DNA of 64,000 nt from RDXT01 sp033762375 (GTDB taxonomy: Bacteria > Bacteroidota > Bacteroidia > J057), in NCBI GenBank assembly GCA_033762375.1, contig JANRLQ010000064.1, positions 1 through 64,000 on the forward strand, read 5' to 3'. How positions within the stretch are numbered: the stretch's first letter is position 1; each line of letters begins with the position of its first letter. Both the position numbers and the translations under genes were made by a program. A model generated the notes under the pieces. It was not told the DNA's origin. It did no database searches and was given only the letters and a program-made list of their open reading frames with translations. This document shows positions 34,798 through 42,246 of this stretch, in pieces.

Positions 34798-36534
34798 TCA
34801 GGGTTCGAGTTTAATGTCGCTGACGGAGGCACCACTGGGCACCATCGGGAATACATTGCCTTCCTGCTCGACCACGATGTCCATCAGGTACGGGCCGTCA
34901 TGTGCCAGCATGATATCCAGTGCAGCATCCAGGTCCACCCGCTCAGATACCCGCCGGGCAGGGATTCCATAGGCCTGCGCGATTCCCACAAAATCAGGGT
35001 TGGTAAGCTCTACAAAAGAGTATCGCCGTTCAAAAAACAACTGCTGCCACTGACGGACCATGCCCAGGAAATTGTTGTTGAGAATGACTACCTTGACCGG
35101 AGCGTGATTTTGAAACAGGCATCCCAGCTCCTGAATGGTCATCTGAAACCCACCGTCGCCGATAAAGGCCACCACGGTGCGGTCAGGGCAGGCAATCTGC
35201 ACCCCAAAAGCCGCAGGCAGGGCAAATCCCATCGTACCCAGCCCCCCTGAGGAGATCCAGCTGTCATGGGTATGGTACTGATAGTACCGGGCTGCCACCA
35301 TCTGATGCTGACCTACGTCCGTGACAATCAGCGCTTTGCCTTCTGTTTTTTCAGAAATCATCCGCACCACCTCACCCATTTTGAGCTGAGGGCCTGCCGG
35401 AAAAAGATCCTGCCGGATGACTTTGTCAAACTCGATGCGCTTGCAGGCTTCAAACTCCTCCAGCCAGGCTTTGTGTGAATTGGGCTGGATCAATGGAAGC
35501 AGCGCCGTCAGTACCTCACGGGCGTCACCGATCACAGGTACATCTGCCAGGATATTTTTATTGATCTCAGCCGGATCTATCTCAATATGAATGACTTTGG
35601 CCTGCCGGGCATACCGGGTCACATCACCGGTCACCCGGTCATCAAACCGCATACCGACAGCGATCAGGACATCACATTCATTGGTTTTGATATTGGGGCC
35701 GTAGTTGCCGTGCATGCCCAGCATCCCCGTGTAGAGCGGGTGATCCGTGGACAGGGCGGAGAGCCCCAGCAGGGTGGCACCTACAGGCAGGCCTGCTTTT
35801 TCGACAAACTCCTTAAATACATCCTGCGCATGTGCCAGCAGCACCCCGTGTCCCATCAGGACAAATGGTTTCCGGGCACCATTGATCAGGTCAGCGGCCC
35901 TCTGCAGCTGAGCCGGGTCAATCACCGGGCGTGGATGGTAGGCACGCACTTCCCGGCAGGGGGTATAGGTAAAATCCAGCTCACCCAATTCTGCATTTTT
36001 GCAGATATCAATCACGACAGGGCCGGGGCGTCCGCTGTTGGCGAGATAAAAAGCCTTGGCCATTACCTCCGGGATTTCCCGTGCGTCCGTGATCTGGTAG
36101 TTCCACTTGGTGATGGGCATCGTGATGCTGATGATGTCCGTCTCCTGAAAGGCATCTGAGCCCAGCAGGGTCTTGCTCACCTGTCCGCAGATCAGTACCA
36201 GGGGCGTAGAGTCAATCATCGCGTCGGCAATACCGGTGACCAGGTTGGTCGCACCGGGGCCGGAGGTCACCAGACATACGCCCGTACGCTTGAGCGCCCG
36301 TGCATATCCCTGAGCGGCGTGAATAGCGCCCTGCTCGTGACGTACCAGAATATGCCGGAGCTGGTCCTGGTAGTCATACAGGGCATCATATACTGGCATG
36401 ATAGCACCGCCGGGGTACCCGAAAATAGTATCTACGCCTTCTGCCAGCAGGCTCAGCAGCAGGGCCTCCGAGCCGGTCACCCGGCGGGACTCCTGTATCG
36501 AGGCAGATTGATTGGTTGAAGTGACAGTTGACAT
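34798..36534 (-). CDS. ilvB: Acetolactate synthase large (catalytic) subunit
   Basis: Condenses two pyruvates, or pyruvate with 2-oxobutanoate, using ThDP, FAD and Mg2+. 578 aa. The N-terminal GYPGGAIMPVYDAL and the catalytic Glu in RHEQGAIHAAQGYA, the middle FAD domain (about 190-350), and the ThDP motif GDGGFQMTIQEL running to NNN are all present. The start at 36534 (MSTVTSTNQ) is preferred; one eight codons upstream is possible. A small GC-rich stem lies in the 119-bp gap between ilvD and this gene. Confidence 0.96.
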   Translation of the reverse strand: MSTVTSTNQSASIQESRRVTGSEALLLSLLAEGVDTIFGYPGGAIMPVYDALYDYQDQLRHILVRHEQGAIHAAQGYARALKRTGVCLVTSGPGATNLVTGIADAMIDSTPLVLICGQVSKTLLGSDAFQETDIISITMPITKWNYQITDAREIPEVMAKAFYLANSGRPGPVVIDICKNAELGELDFTYTPCREVRAYHPRPVIDPAQLQRAADLINGARKPFVLMGHGVLLAHAQDVFKEFVEKAGLPVGATLLGLSALSTDHPLYTGMLGMHGNYGPNIKTNECDVLIAVGMRFDDRVTGDVTRYARQAKVIHIEIDPAEINKNILADVPVIGDAREVLTALLPLIQPNSHKAWLEEFEACKRIEFDKVIRQDLFPAGPQLKMGEVVRMISEKTEGKALIVTDVGQHQMVAARYYQYHTHDSWISSGGLGTMGFALPAAFGVQIACPDRTVVAFIGDGGFQMTIQELGCLFQNHAPVKVVILNNNFLGMVRQWQQLFFERRYSFVELTNPDFVGIAQAYGIPARRVSERVDLDAALDIMLAHDGPYLMDIVVEQEGNVFPMVPSGASVSDIKLEP

Positions 36535-36653
36535 ACGTTTTTTGGTTTGGAAATTCACCGACAGCGTCGGGTAAAATCAAGTCTGCAACACATCAGCGCC
36601 GGGGCAGCCCCGGAAAAAGTACCAGGCGTATGCAATAGAAAATCGTTGGTTCT

Positions 36654-38321
36654 TCATTGGTCCGTCACGCAGCCCTCAGAGGCCGATGAGACAGACCGGG
36701 CATATTTGTACAGGATGCCGGTATCGGCCCGCAGGGGCCGGGGTGTCCAGGCAGCACGACGGGTCGTGATTTCTTCCGGGGTGAGCTGAGCTTCCAGCAG
36801 CCCCTGGCGGGCATCTATGACGATGCGGTCGCCGTCCTGCAGGAGGGCGATCAGCCCTCCCTCCTGCGCCTCCGGGGTGATATGCCCCACTACAAATCCG
36901 TGTGTCCCTCCCGAAAACCGCCCATCGGTGATCAGGGCCACCTGGCTTCCCAGCCCGGCTCCCATGATGGCCGACGTGGGCTTCAGCATTTCTGGCATAC
37001 CAGGTCCTCCCTTCGGGCCTTCGTAGCGGATCACAATGACATCACCCGGACGAATTTTTCCGGAGACAATCGCCTCATTAGCAGCGGGCTCGTCATCAAA
37101 CACCCGTGCAATGCCTTCAAATCGCTCTCCCTCCTTACCTGTAATCTTGGCCACGGCACCACCCTCAGCCAGGTTACCGTGCAGGATCTGGATATGGCCG
37201 GAGTCCTTCAGCGGCTGGTCCACCGGGCGGATGACCGCCTGCCCCTCAGGCAGTCCCGGCAGGGACTCCAGGTTTTCGCGGAGGGTTTTGCCAGTCACGG
37301 TAAGGCAGTCACCGTGCAGAAATCCGGCATCCAGCATCAATTTCAGCACAGCGGGGGTGCCTCCTACTGCGTGGACATCCTCCATGAGGTACTTGCCGCT
37401 CGGCTTCAGGTCAGCCAGAAAAGGGGTAGTGTCACTCAGCCGCTGGAAGTCCCTGAGGCTGAGGGATACGCCGGCCGCTTTGGCCATAGCGATCAGGTGA
37501 AGGACGGCATTGGTCGAGCCGCCGAGTACCATGACGGTGCGGATGGCATTTTCAAACGCCTCGTAGGTCATGATGTCACGCGGGCGGATGCCCTGGGCCA
37601 GCAGGAGCCGTATAGCCCGGCCTGCCTCGACACACTCCCGGGCTTTCTCCGGGCTGACCGCCGGGTTAGAAGAACTGTACGGCAGGCTCATGCCCATCGC
37701 TTCGATGGCCGAGGCCATGGTATTGGCTGTGTACATCCCGCCGCAGGCACCCGCACCCGGGCAAGTATGCTGGATGATTCCTTTATAGTCTGCGTCAGAA
37801 AGGGTACCCGCAGATTTTTCGCCCAGCGCCTCAAAAGCTGATACGATGTTCAGGGTGCGATCCTTGTATTTGCCGGAAGCAATCGTGCCACCATACATCA
37901 GGATAGCAGGGCGGTTGAGCCGGGAGATAGCCATCATGGCACCGGGCATATTTTTATCACAACCCGTCACCGCAATCACCCCGTCGTACCACTGGGCACT
38001 TACCACCGTCTCAATCGAGTCAGCGATGATGTCACGCGAAGGCAGCGAGTACCGCATCCCGGTAGTGCCCATCGAGATACCGTCACTGACCCCGATGGTA
38101 TGAAAAATCAACCCGACCAGGCCAGACTCCTGCACGCCCCGCTTGACCTGCTGCGAGAGGCCGTTCAGGTGCATATTGCAGGGATTGCCCTCGTAGCCTG
38201 TGCTTACGATGCCTACCTGTGCCTTGGCCATGTCTTCCTCTGTGAGGCCGATCCCGTACAACATTGCCTGGGCAGCGGGCTGTGTCTCATCCTGGGTTAG
38301 TCGGCGGCTATACTCGTTCAT
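36654..38321 (-). CDS. ilvD: Dihydroxy-acid dehydratase
   Basis: Dehydrates 2,3-dihydroxy acids to 2-oxo acids in valine/isoleucine synthesis. 555 aa from MNEYSRRLTQDE; the ORF runs 33 codons further upstream but overlaps ilvE there. The cluster-binding cysteines are in NPCNMHL, GCDKNMPGAMMA and GAGACGGMYTAN, and the C-terminal region has IRYEGPKGGPGMPEML. It needs an Fe-S cluster, which the suf operon in this same window would supply. Confidence 0.96.
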   Translation of the reverse strand: MNEYSRRLTQDETQPAAQAMLYGIGLTEEDMAKAQVGIVSTGYEGNPCNMHLNGLSQQVKRGVQESGLVGLIFHTIGVSDGISMGTTGMRYSLPSRDIIADSIETVVSAQWYDGVIAVTGCDKNMPGAMMAISRLNRPAILMYGGTIASGKYKDRTLNIVSAFEALGEKSAGTLSDADYKGIIQHTCPGAGACGGMYTANTMASAIEAMGMSLPYSSSNPAVSPEKARECVEAGRAIRLLLAQGIRPRDIMTYEAFENAIRTVMVLGGSTNAVLHLIAMAKAAGVSLSLRDFQRLSDTTPFLADLKPSGKYLMEDVHAVGGTPAVLKLMLDAGFLHGDCLTVTGKTLRENLESLPGLPEGQAVIRPVDQPLKDSGHIQILHGNLAEGGAVAKITGKEGERFEGIARVFDDEPAANEAIVSGKIRPGDVIVIRYEGPKGGPGMPEMLKPTSAIMGAGLGSQVALITDGRFSGGTHGFVVGHITPEAQEGGLIALLQDGDRIVIDARQGLLEAQLTPEEITTRRAAWTPRPLRADTGILYKYARSVSSASEGCVTDQ

Positions 38322-38362
38322 AATCAATTTTGAGCAATGGGAGTAAAACAACAGAAACAATA

Positions 38363-39247
38363 TCAGATAACCGGGCCTGCATATCCACCCCCGGTACGCA
38401 CAAGATGCTGGTGCTGGCAATGCATCAGATACCCCAGCGAATCCTCCCAGCGGAGGCGCACCGGATGGTGGCAGATGGCTGTGACAGGCCGGATCCCCGT
38501 GAGGGTACTGGTGGTAAAAGCACTGTCAGCATCCAGTAATTCATCAGGAGCTATCCGCCGCTCTACCACCGGGATATGGAGATGCTGTGCCAGCTCCAGA
38601 ACCGTGTGGCGGGTGATGCCCGGAAAAGCAGTTTCCAATGGCGGGGTGATCAGGGTTTCATTTTTTTCAATAAACAAGTTGGCCCCCGTGAGCTGCGCCA
38701 CATACCCTTCACTGTCGAGCAGGATCGTATCATCATACCCCTGCTCGCGGGCAGCCGCCAGGGCCAGCATGGCATTGGGATAGTTGGCAGCCAGCTTGAG
38801 GCCCGCCAGATCACCACCGGCACGCTCCCGGCGTGATATTCCCAGGTGCATGACCTGCTCAGCCGGAGCCGATACCCAGCGCCATGCCATCATGACCAGC
38901 AGGCTGTCCTGGACCGGGTCCAGGTGCAGCGAAGGACCCGACATCAGCACCGGGCGGATATAGGCTGAGGTAAGGTTGTTTTTTTGCAGGAGGCGGCAGG
39001 CGATCTGCACCATCTCCTCCACCGTGTAGGACAGGCGCATCCCGAGCCGCGTCGCACCCGCCTGTAGCCTTGCGAAATGTTCGCGGGCCTTCATCAGAAA
39101 TACCCCATCATGGGTCTGATAAGAGCGTATGCCCTCAAACAAAGCCGTACCATAGTGGAGCGACTGCGTGTACAAGTCTATCCCCACCTCCTGGCGATGC
39201 ACAAAGGCCCCGTCATAAAACACACAGACACTCTCTCGCAGATGCAT
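38363..39247 (-). CDS. ilvE: Branched-chain amino-acid aminotransferase
   Basis: Last step of Val/Leu/Ile synthesis; PLP fold type IV. 294 aa. SLHYGTALFEGIRSY near the N-terminus, RPVLMSG in the middle, and the PLP lysine in LKLAANYPNAMLAL. The C-terminal segment TGIRPVTAI fits the family. It is the first structural gene of the ilv operon; the attenuator structures described at 39296-39595 lie directly upstream, the terminator ending 49 bp before its start codon. Confidence 0.94.
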   Translation of the reverse strand: MHLRESVCVFYDGAFVHRQEVGIDLYTQSLHYGTALFEGIRSYQTHDGVFLMKAREHFARLQAGATRLGMRLSYTVEEMVQIACRLLQKNNLTSAYIRPVLMSGPSLHLDPVQDSLLVMMAWRWVSAPAEQVMHLGISRRERAGGDLAGLKLAANYPNAMLALAAAREQGYDDTILLDSEGYVAQLTGANLFIEKNETLITPPLETAFPGITRHTVLELAQHLHIPVVERRIAPDELLDADSAFTTSTLTGIRPVTAICHHPVRLRWEDSLGYLMHCQHQHLVRTGGGYAGPVI

Positions 39248-39295
39248 AATCCTCAGCCTTACGGGTTAATGGTGTTTTCGGGTTGTATCCGGCAC

Positions 39296-39325
39296 AAAAA
39301 AAGCCTTTCCGCTGGGAAAGGCTTA
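39296..39325 (-). terminator. Attenuator terminator before ilvE
   Basis: On the minus strand AAGCCTTTCC, loop CAGC, GGAAAGGCTT, then a run of seven T (overlapping the stem end). The perfect 10-bp stem plus U-run make a textbook intrinsic terminator, but it stands between promoter and ilvE rather than after a gene. Confidence 0.8.
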
Positions 39326-39341
39326 TGACACACAACACACG

Positions 39342-39479
39342 ACTGCTTACCCTGTTTGCCGGAGCAGCAGGTACGGAAATCCATATCTTGAGTCATGTGA
39401 TGCATAAGCAGTGGTAAGAATCAGGAAAGGGCCACCCTCTGTGAGAATGGCCCTTTGTATGTGGTTGAGTAAGCCATCC
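39342..39479 (-). promoter_or_regulatory. ilv leader RNA: antiterminator arm and two internal stems
   Basis: GGATGGCTTA (minus strand, 39479-39470), directly after the leader-peptide stop, can pair with TAAGCCTTTCC (39325-39315), the 5' arm of the terminator: six contiguous pairs plus GGA/TCC across a small bulge. Between them lie two stems, AAAGGGCCA/TGGCCCTTT (39456-39426) and ACTGCTTA/TAAGCAGT (39412-39342), that would bring the arms together. Confidence 0.5.
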
Positions 39480-39545
39480 TCAATGCCGGAAGATCACCCC
39501 TCCGGACACTCGCATTGATAGGAGAATAAAGATACTCGTTTTCAT
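39480..39545 (-). CDS. ilv operon leader peptide (21 aa)
   Basis: Short ORF starting MKTSIFILLSMRV and ending GGVIFRH then TGA. Seven of 21 residues are Ile, Leu or Val (ATC, ATT, CTC, CTA, GTG, GTG, ATC), concentrated in SIFILL and GGVIF. It begins about 12 nt after the predicted transcription start and is followed by a candidate antiterminator and a terminator, the layout of ribosome-mediated attenuation. It is too short for homology; the call rests on position, composition and RNA structure. Confidence 0.6.
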   Translation of the reverse strand: MKTSIFILLSMRVSGGVIFRH

Positions 39546-39563
39546 TACGCTATTAATCGTTGT

Positions 39564-39595
39564 CAAATATTGCAACATTGACAGAAATAACCAAA
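39564..39595 (-). promoter_or_regulatory. ilv operon promoter
   Basis: On the minus strand TTTG (39595-39592), 20-bp spacer, AATATTTG (39571-39564; consensus TAnnTTTG, one mismatch). The predicted start is near 39557, about 12 nt before the leader-peptide ATG. Confidence 0.55.
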
Positions 39596-39910
39596 AAAAT
39601 TTATAAAAATTTAATCTCATTTATTAAAAACCGAAGCAATCCGGGGTGAATCCGCCTTTATCGCCTCCATTCGGTATCATTTCAAAGGATATTTTTAGGC
39701 AAAAAGCGAATATGACTCAAATATGAAGACCATTTTTCGAAAATGATTCCTCAAGAAGCGCCATTTTTAAATAATAGTCAAAATATTTTTATCAATTTTT
39801 CTATACTGCCCATCCAACATGACTCAAAACGGAGCGAACATTCGTTAGGTAAAAAATGCCAATTTATCCTATTTCCGCAAGACACAGACCGGACCCCTGC
39901 CCGGCCCGGC
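39596..39910. other. AT-rich gap between the thr and ilv operons
   Basis: About 315 bp with much lower GC than its surroundings and no defensible gene. A dyad CATTTT-TCG-AAAATG is at 39731-39745. An upstream regulatory region for the ilv promoter is possible; nothing more can be supported. Confidence 0.5.
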
Positions 39911-41212
39911 TTAGCGTTGGGAAAGCAGCCAGGATTTAAATGGGGGGTAACTGGCCGGCATGGGAATGCTCACCTTGGGTTTGTCCTGAAGTGCCGCCAA
40001 TCGCTCTGGCATCTCCGGCACAATACCTGCCTGCCCTGTGATCACATCCGGAAACTTGGATGGATGGGCTGTCTCAAGCGTAACAATCTGATAGTCAGTA
40101 TTTTTTTCTAAAAATGTTTCCCCAGCCAGATACCCAACGGCTCCATGTGGATCGAGGAGGTACCCGGTCTGGTCGTACACTGTACGAATAGCACCGAGGG
40201 TCTGCTGATCCGAAAACCGGTACCCGCTGATCATACCAGCTACGGTGCTGTAGTCTTGTCCCAGGAGGTGCAGCAGCCGGACAAAATTGCTGGGATTGCC
40301 TACATCCATGGCATTGGAGAGGGTCTGTACCGAAGGGCGGGGAGTATATATGCCAGAGGCCAGATAAGCCGGCACGACGTCATTGGCATTGGTGGCGGCA
40401 ACAAAGTGACTCACCGGCAGGCCCATCCGCCACGCGAGTATGCCCGCCGTCAGGTTGCCAAAATTCCCACTTGGTACACAGTACGCCAGCTTGTACCCGT
40501 TGTCCGCCACCTGTTGCCAGGCACGGAAATAGTACATAGCCTGCGGGATGAGGCGGGCAATATTAATCGAGTTGGCGGAGGTGAGCCGCAGCGCAGCCTG
40601 TAATTCCTGGTCGAGAAAAGCCTGCTTGACCAGGGCCTGACAATCATCAAAGGTGCCCGCGACTTCCAGGGCTGTGATATTGCCGCCCAGGGCCGTGAGT
40701 TGTTTTTCCTGTAAGCCACTGACTTTGCCCTGTGGATACAGGATCACTACCCGGATGCCGGGTGTATGCAGAAAACCCGCCGCGACGGCTCCGCCGGTGT
40801 CACCGGAGGTGGCCACCAGAATCACCAGCTCCCGGTCCTGGCCCCGGTTGTACCAGGCCATCAGCCCGGCCATAAACCGGGCCCCAAAATCTTTGAAGGC
40901 GAGCGTCGGGCCGTGAAACAGCTCCAGGATATGATGTCGCTTGTGAAGGGTTACGACAGGGGCATCAAAGCTAAAAGCCTGATAAACAATTTTTTCCAAA
41001 TCCTCATCCGGAATGGCCCCATCCAGCAGCGTACGGGTCACCTCAAAGGCCAGGGCCGGAAACGCCATCTCACGCGCCTGTGCCCAAAAGGTCTCGGGCA
41101 ATACCGGAATCCGGACGGGCATATAAAGTCCGTTGTCAGGGGCCAGGCCCTGCATGACAGCCTCCTGCAGGTGGGCCCGCAAGGCTGGATTTTGCGTACT
41201 GTACAGGTCCAT
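39911..41212 (-). CDS. thrC: Threonine synthase
   Basis: Converts O-phosphohomoserine to threonine with PLP. 433 aa from MDLYSTQNPALRAHL, 2 bp after the thrB stop. The PLP lysine is in GPTLAFKDFGARFM, with ATSGDTGGAVAAGF and the N-terminal GLAPDNGLYMP characteristic of the family. A longer ORF upstream overlaps thrB and is rejected. Aspartokinase/homoserine dehydrogenase is not in the window. Threonine made here feeds IlvA, encoded in the operon immediately downstream. Confidence 0.95.
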   Translation of the reverse strand: MDLYSTQNPALRAHLQEAVMQGLAPDNGLYMPVRIPVLPETFWAQAREMAFPALAFEVTRTLLDGAIPDEDLEKIVYQAFSFDAPVVTLHKRHHILELFHGPTLAFKDFGARFMAGLMAWYNRGQDRELVILVATSGDTGGAVAAGFLHTPGIRVVILYPQGKVSGLQEKQLTALGGNITALEVAGTFDDCQALVKQAFLDQELQAALRLTSANSINIARLIPQAMYYFRAWQQVADNGYKLAYCVPSGNFGNLTAGILAWRMGLPVSHFVAATNANDVVPAYLASGIYTPRPSVQTLSNAMDVGNPSNFVRLLHLLGQDYSTVAGMISGYRFSDQQTLGAIRTVYDQTGYLLDPHGAVGYLAGETFLEKNTDYQIVTLETAHPSKFPDVITGQAGIVPEMPERLAALQDKPKVSIPMPASYPPFKSWLLSQR

Positions 41213-41214
41213 GA

Positions 41215-42150
41215 TTATTTGATGCGCTGGGCCCCGTGGGTATTGATGGGAGAGATATAACGCTCGGCTCCGATGCCGCTGTCGCGGAAGGCCTGCTGCA
41301 TGGCGATTCCGACCCTGAAGGCGGTCTCGTCCCCGTTGCAGAGGGCAAATACAGCCGGACCAGCCCCTGAGATGCTGCACCCCAGAGCGCCTGCGTTGAG
41401 CGCGGCCTGTTTGACCTCATAAAATCCGGGAATCAGGCTGGAGCGGTAGGGCTCCGCGATGACATCGTGCAGGGACCGGCTGATCAGCCCAAAATCGGCT
41501 TTCATCATACCGGCAATCATCCCGCCGAGGTTGCCCCACTGGGTGACCGCATCGGACATGGGGATTTCCTTCCGGAGAATACTCCGTGCCTGTGCCGTCA
41601 GGATCTCCAGCTCGGGCAGGACGACCGCAGCATACAGCCCGTCAGGCACCGGAATACTCACGGTATCCAGCTCACGGTTGCTGCGGACGAGGACCAGACC
41701 ACCCAGAAGGCAGGGAGCGACATTGTCTGCGTGGATAGCCCCCCCGCTGGCAATGGCTTCGCCTTTGACGGCAAACTGAAGCAGTTCTTTTTTGGAGAGG
41801 GGTCTGCCGAGGAGTTCATTGACAGCCAGCGCGCCTGCGACAGCACTGCATGCACTGGAACCCAGCCCACTCCCGGCAGGGATTCCCTTGTGGATTTCCA
41901 TCTCGATCCCCTGCACCACATCCAGGTGTGCCATCAGGGCCTTGGCGGCCACCCCGGCAGTATTGAGGTCAGGATCACGGGTCAGCTTACCTCCGTCTCC
42001 GGTGATGGTGCTGATCGTAAGCCCGGGCTTGGACGAAAACCGCACCACGACATCATCACCCGGACGCTGAATAGCAAATCCGAGGGTGTCAAATCCGCAA
42101 GCCACATTGGCCACACTGGCCGGGGCAAATACATGCACTTCGTTTTTCAT
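41215..42150 (-). CDS. thrB: Homoserine kinase
   Basis: Phosphorylates homoserine for ThrC. 311 aa, GHMP-kinase fold. The ATP-binding glycine loop is IPAGSGLGSSACSA (about 91-104); the N-terminus VFAPASVANVACGFDTLGFA and the C-terminal GCSISGAGPAVFAL are the other GHMP motifs. It is followed 2 bp later by thrC, so they are co-translated. Confidence 0.95.
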   Translation of the reverse strand: MKNEVHVFAPASVANVACGFDTLGFAIQRPGDDVVVRFSSKPGLTISTITGDGGKLTRDPDLNTAGVAAKALMAHLDVVQGIEMEIHKGIPAGSGLGSSACSAVAGALAVNELLGRPLSKKELLQFAVKGEAIASGGAIHADNVAPCLLGGLVLVRSNRELDTVSIPVPDGLYAAVVLPELEILTAQARSILRKEIPMSDAVTQWGNLGGMIAGMMKADFGLISRSLHDVIAEPYRSSLIPGFYEVKQAALNAGALGCSISGAGPAVFALCNGDETAFRVGIAMQQAFRDSGIGAERYISPINTHGAQRIK

Positions 42151-42197
42151 ACCGTTCGGCGTTGCGGGGGGAGGGCAACTCGGCCTGCATACAAAAA

Positions 42198-42224
42198 CGC
42201 GCTGCCAGAACCTCTGGCAGCGCG
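42198..42224 (-). terminator. Rho-independent terminator after the T9SS repeat protein
   Basis: CGCGCTGCCAGA (42198-42209), loop ACC, TCTGGCAGCGCG (42213-42224); on the minus strand it is followed by TTTTTGT. It starts 22 bp after the stop of the large repeat protein and stands 48 bp before thrB. Confidence 0.85.
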
Positions 42225-42246
42225 CAAATATAGTATTAAGATTGGC

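Noticed and set aside
36599..36613. CCGGGG-CAG-CCCCGG stem between ilvD and ilvB as a terminator
   Set aside because: Only six base pairs, a 3-nt loop and no U-run on the minus strand, inside an operon that continues.
36882..37841. 319-aa plus-strand frame opposite ilvD
   Set aside because: Antisense shadow of a fully conserved dihydroxy-acid dehydratase.
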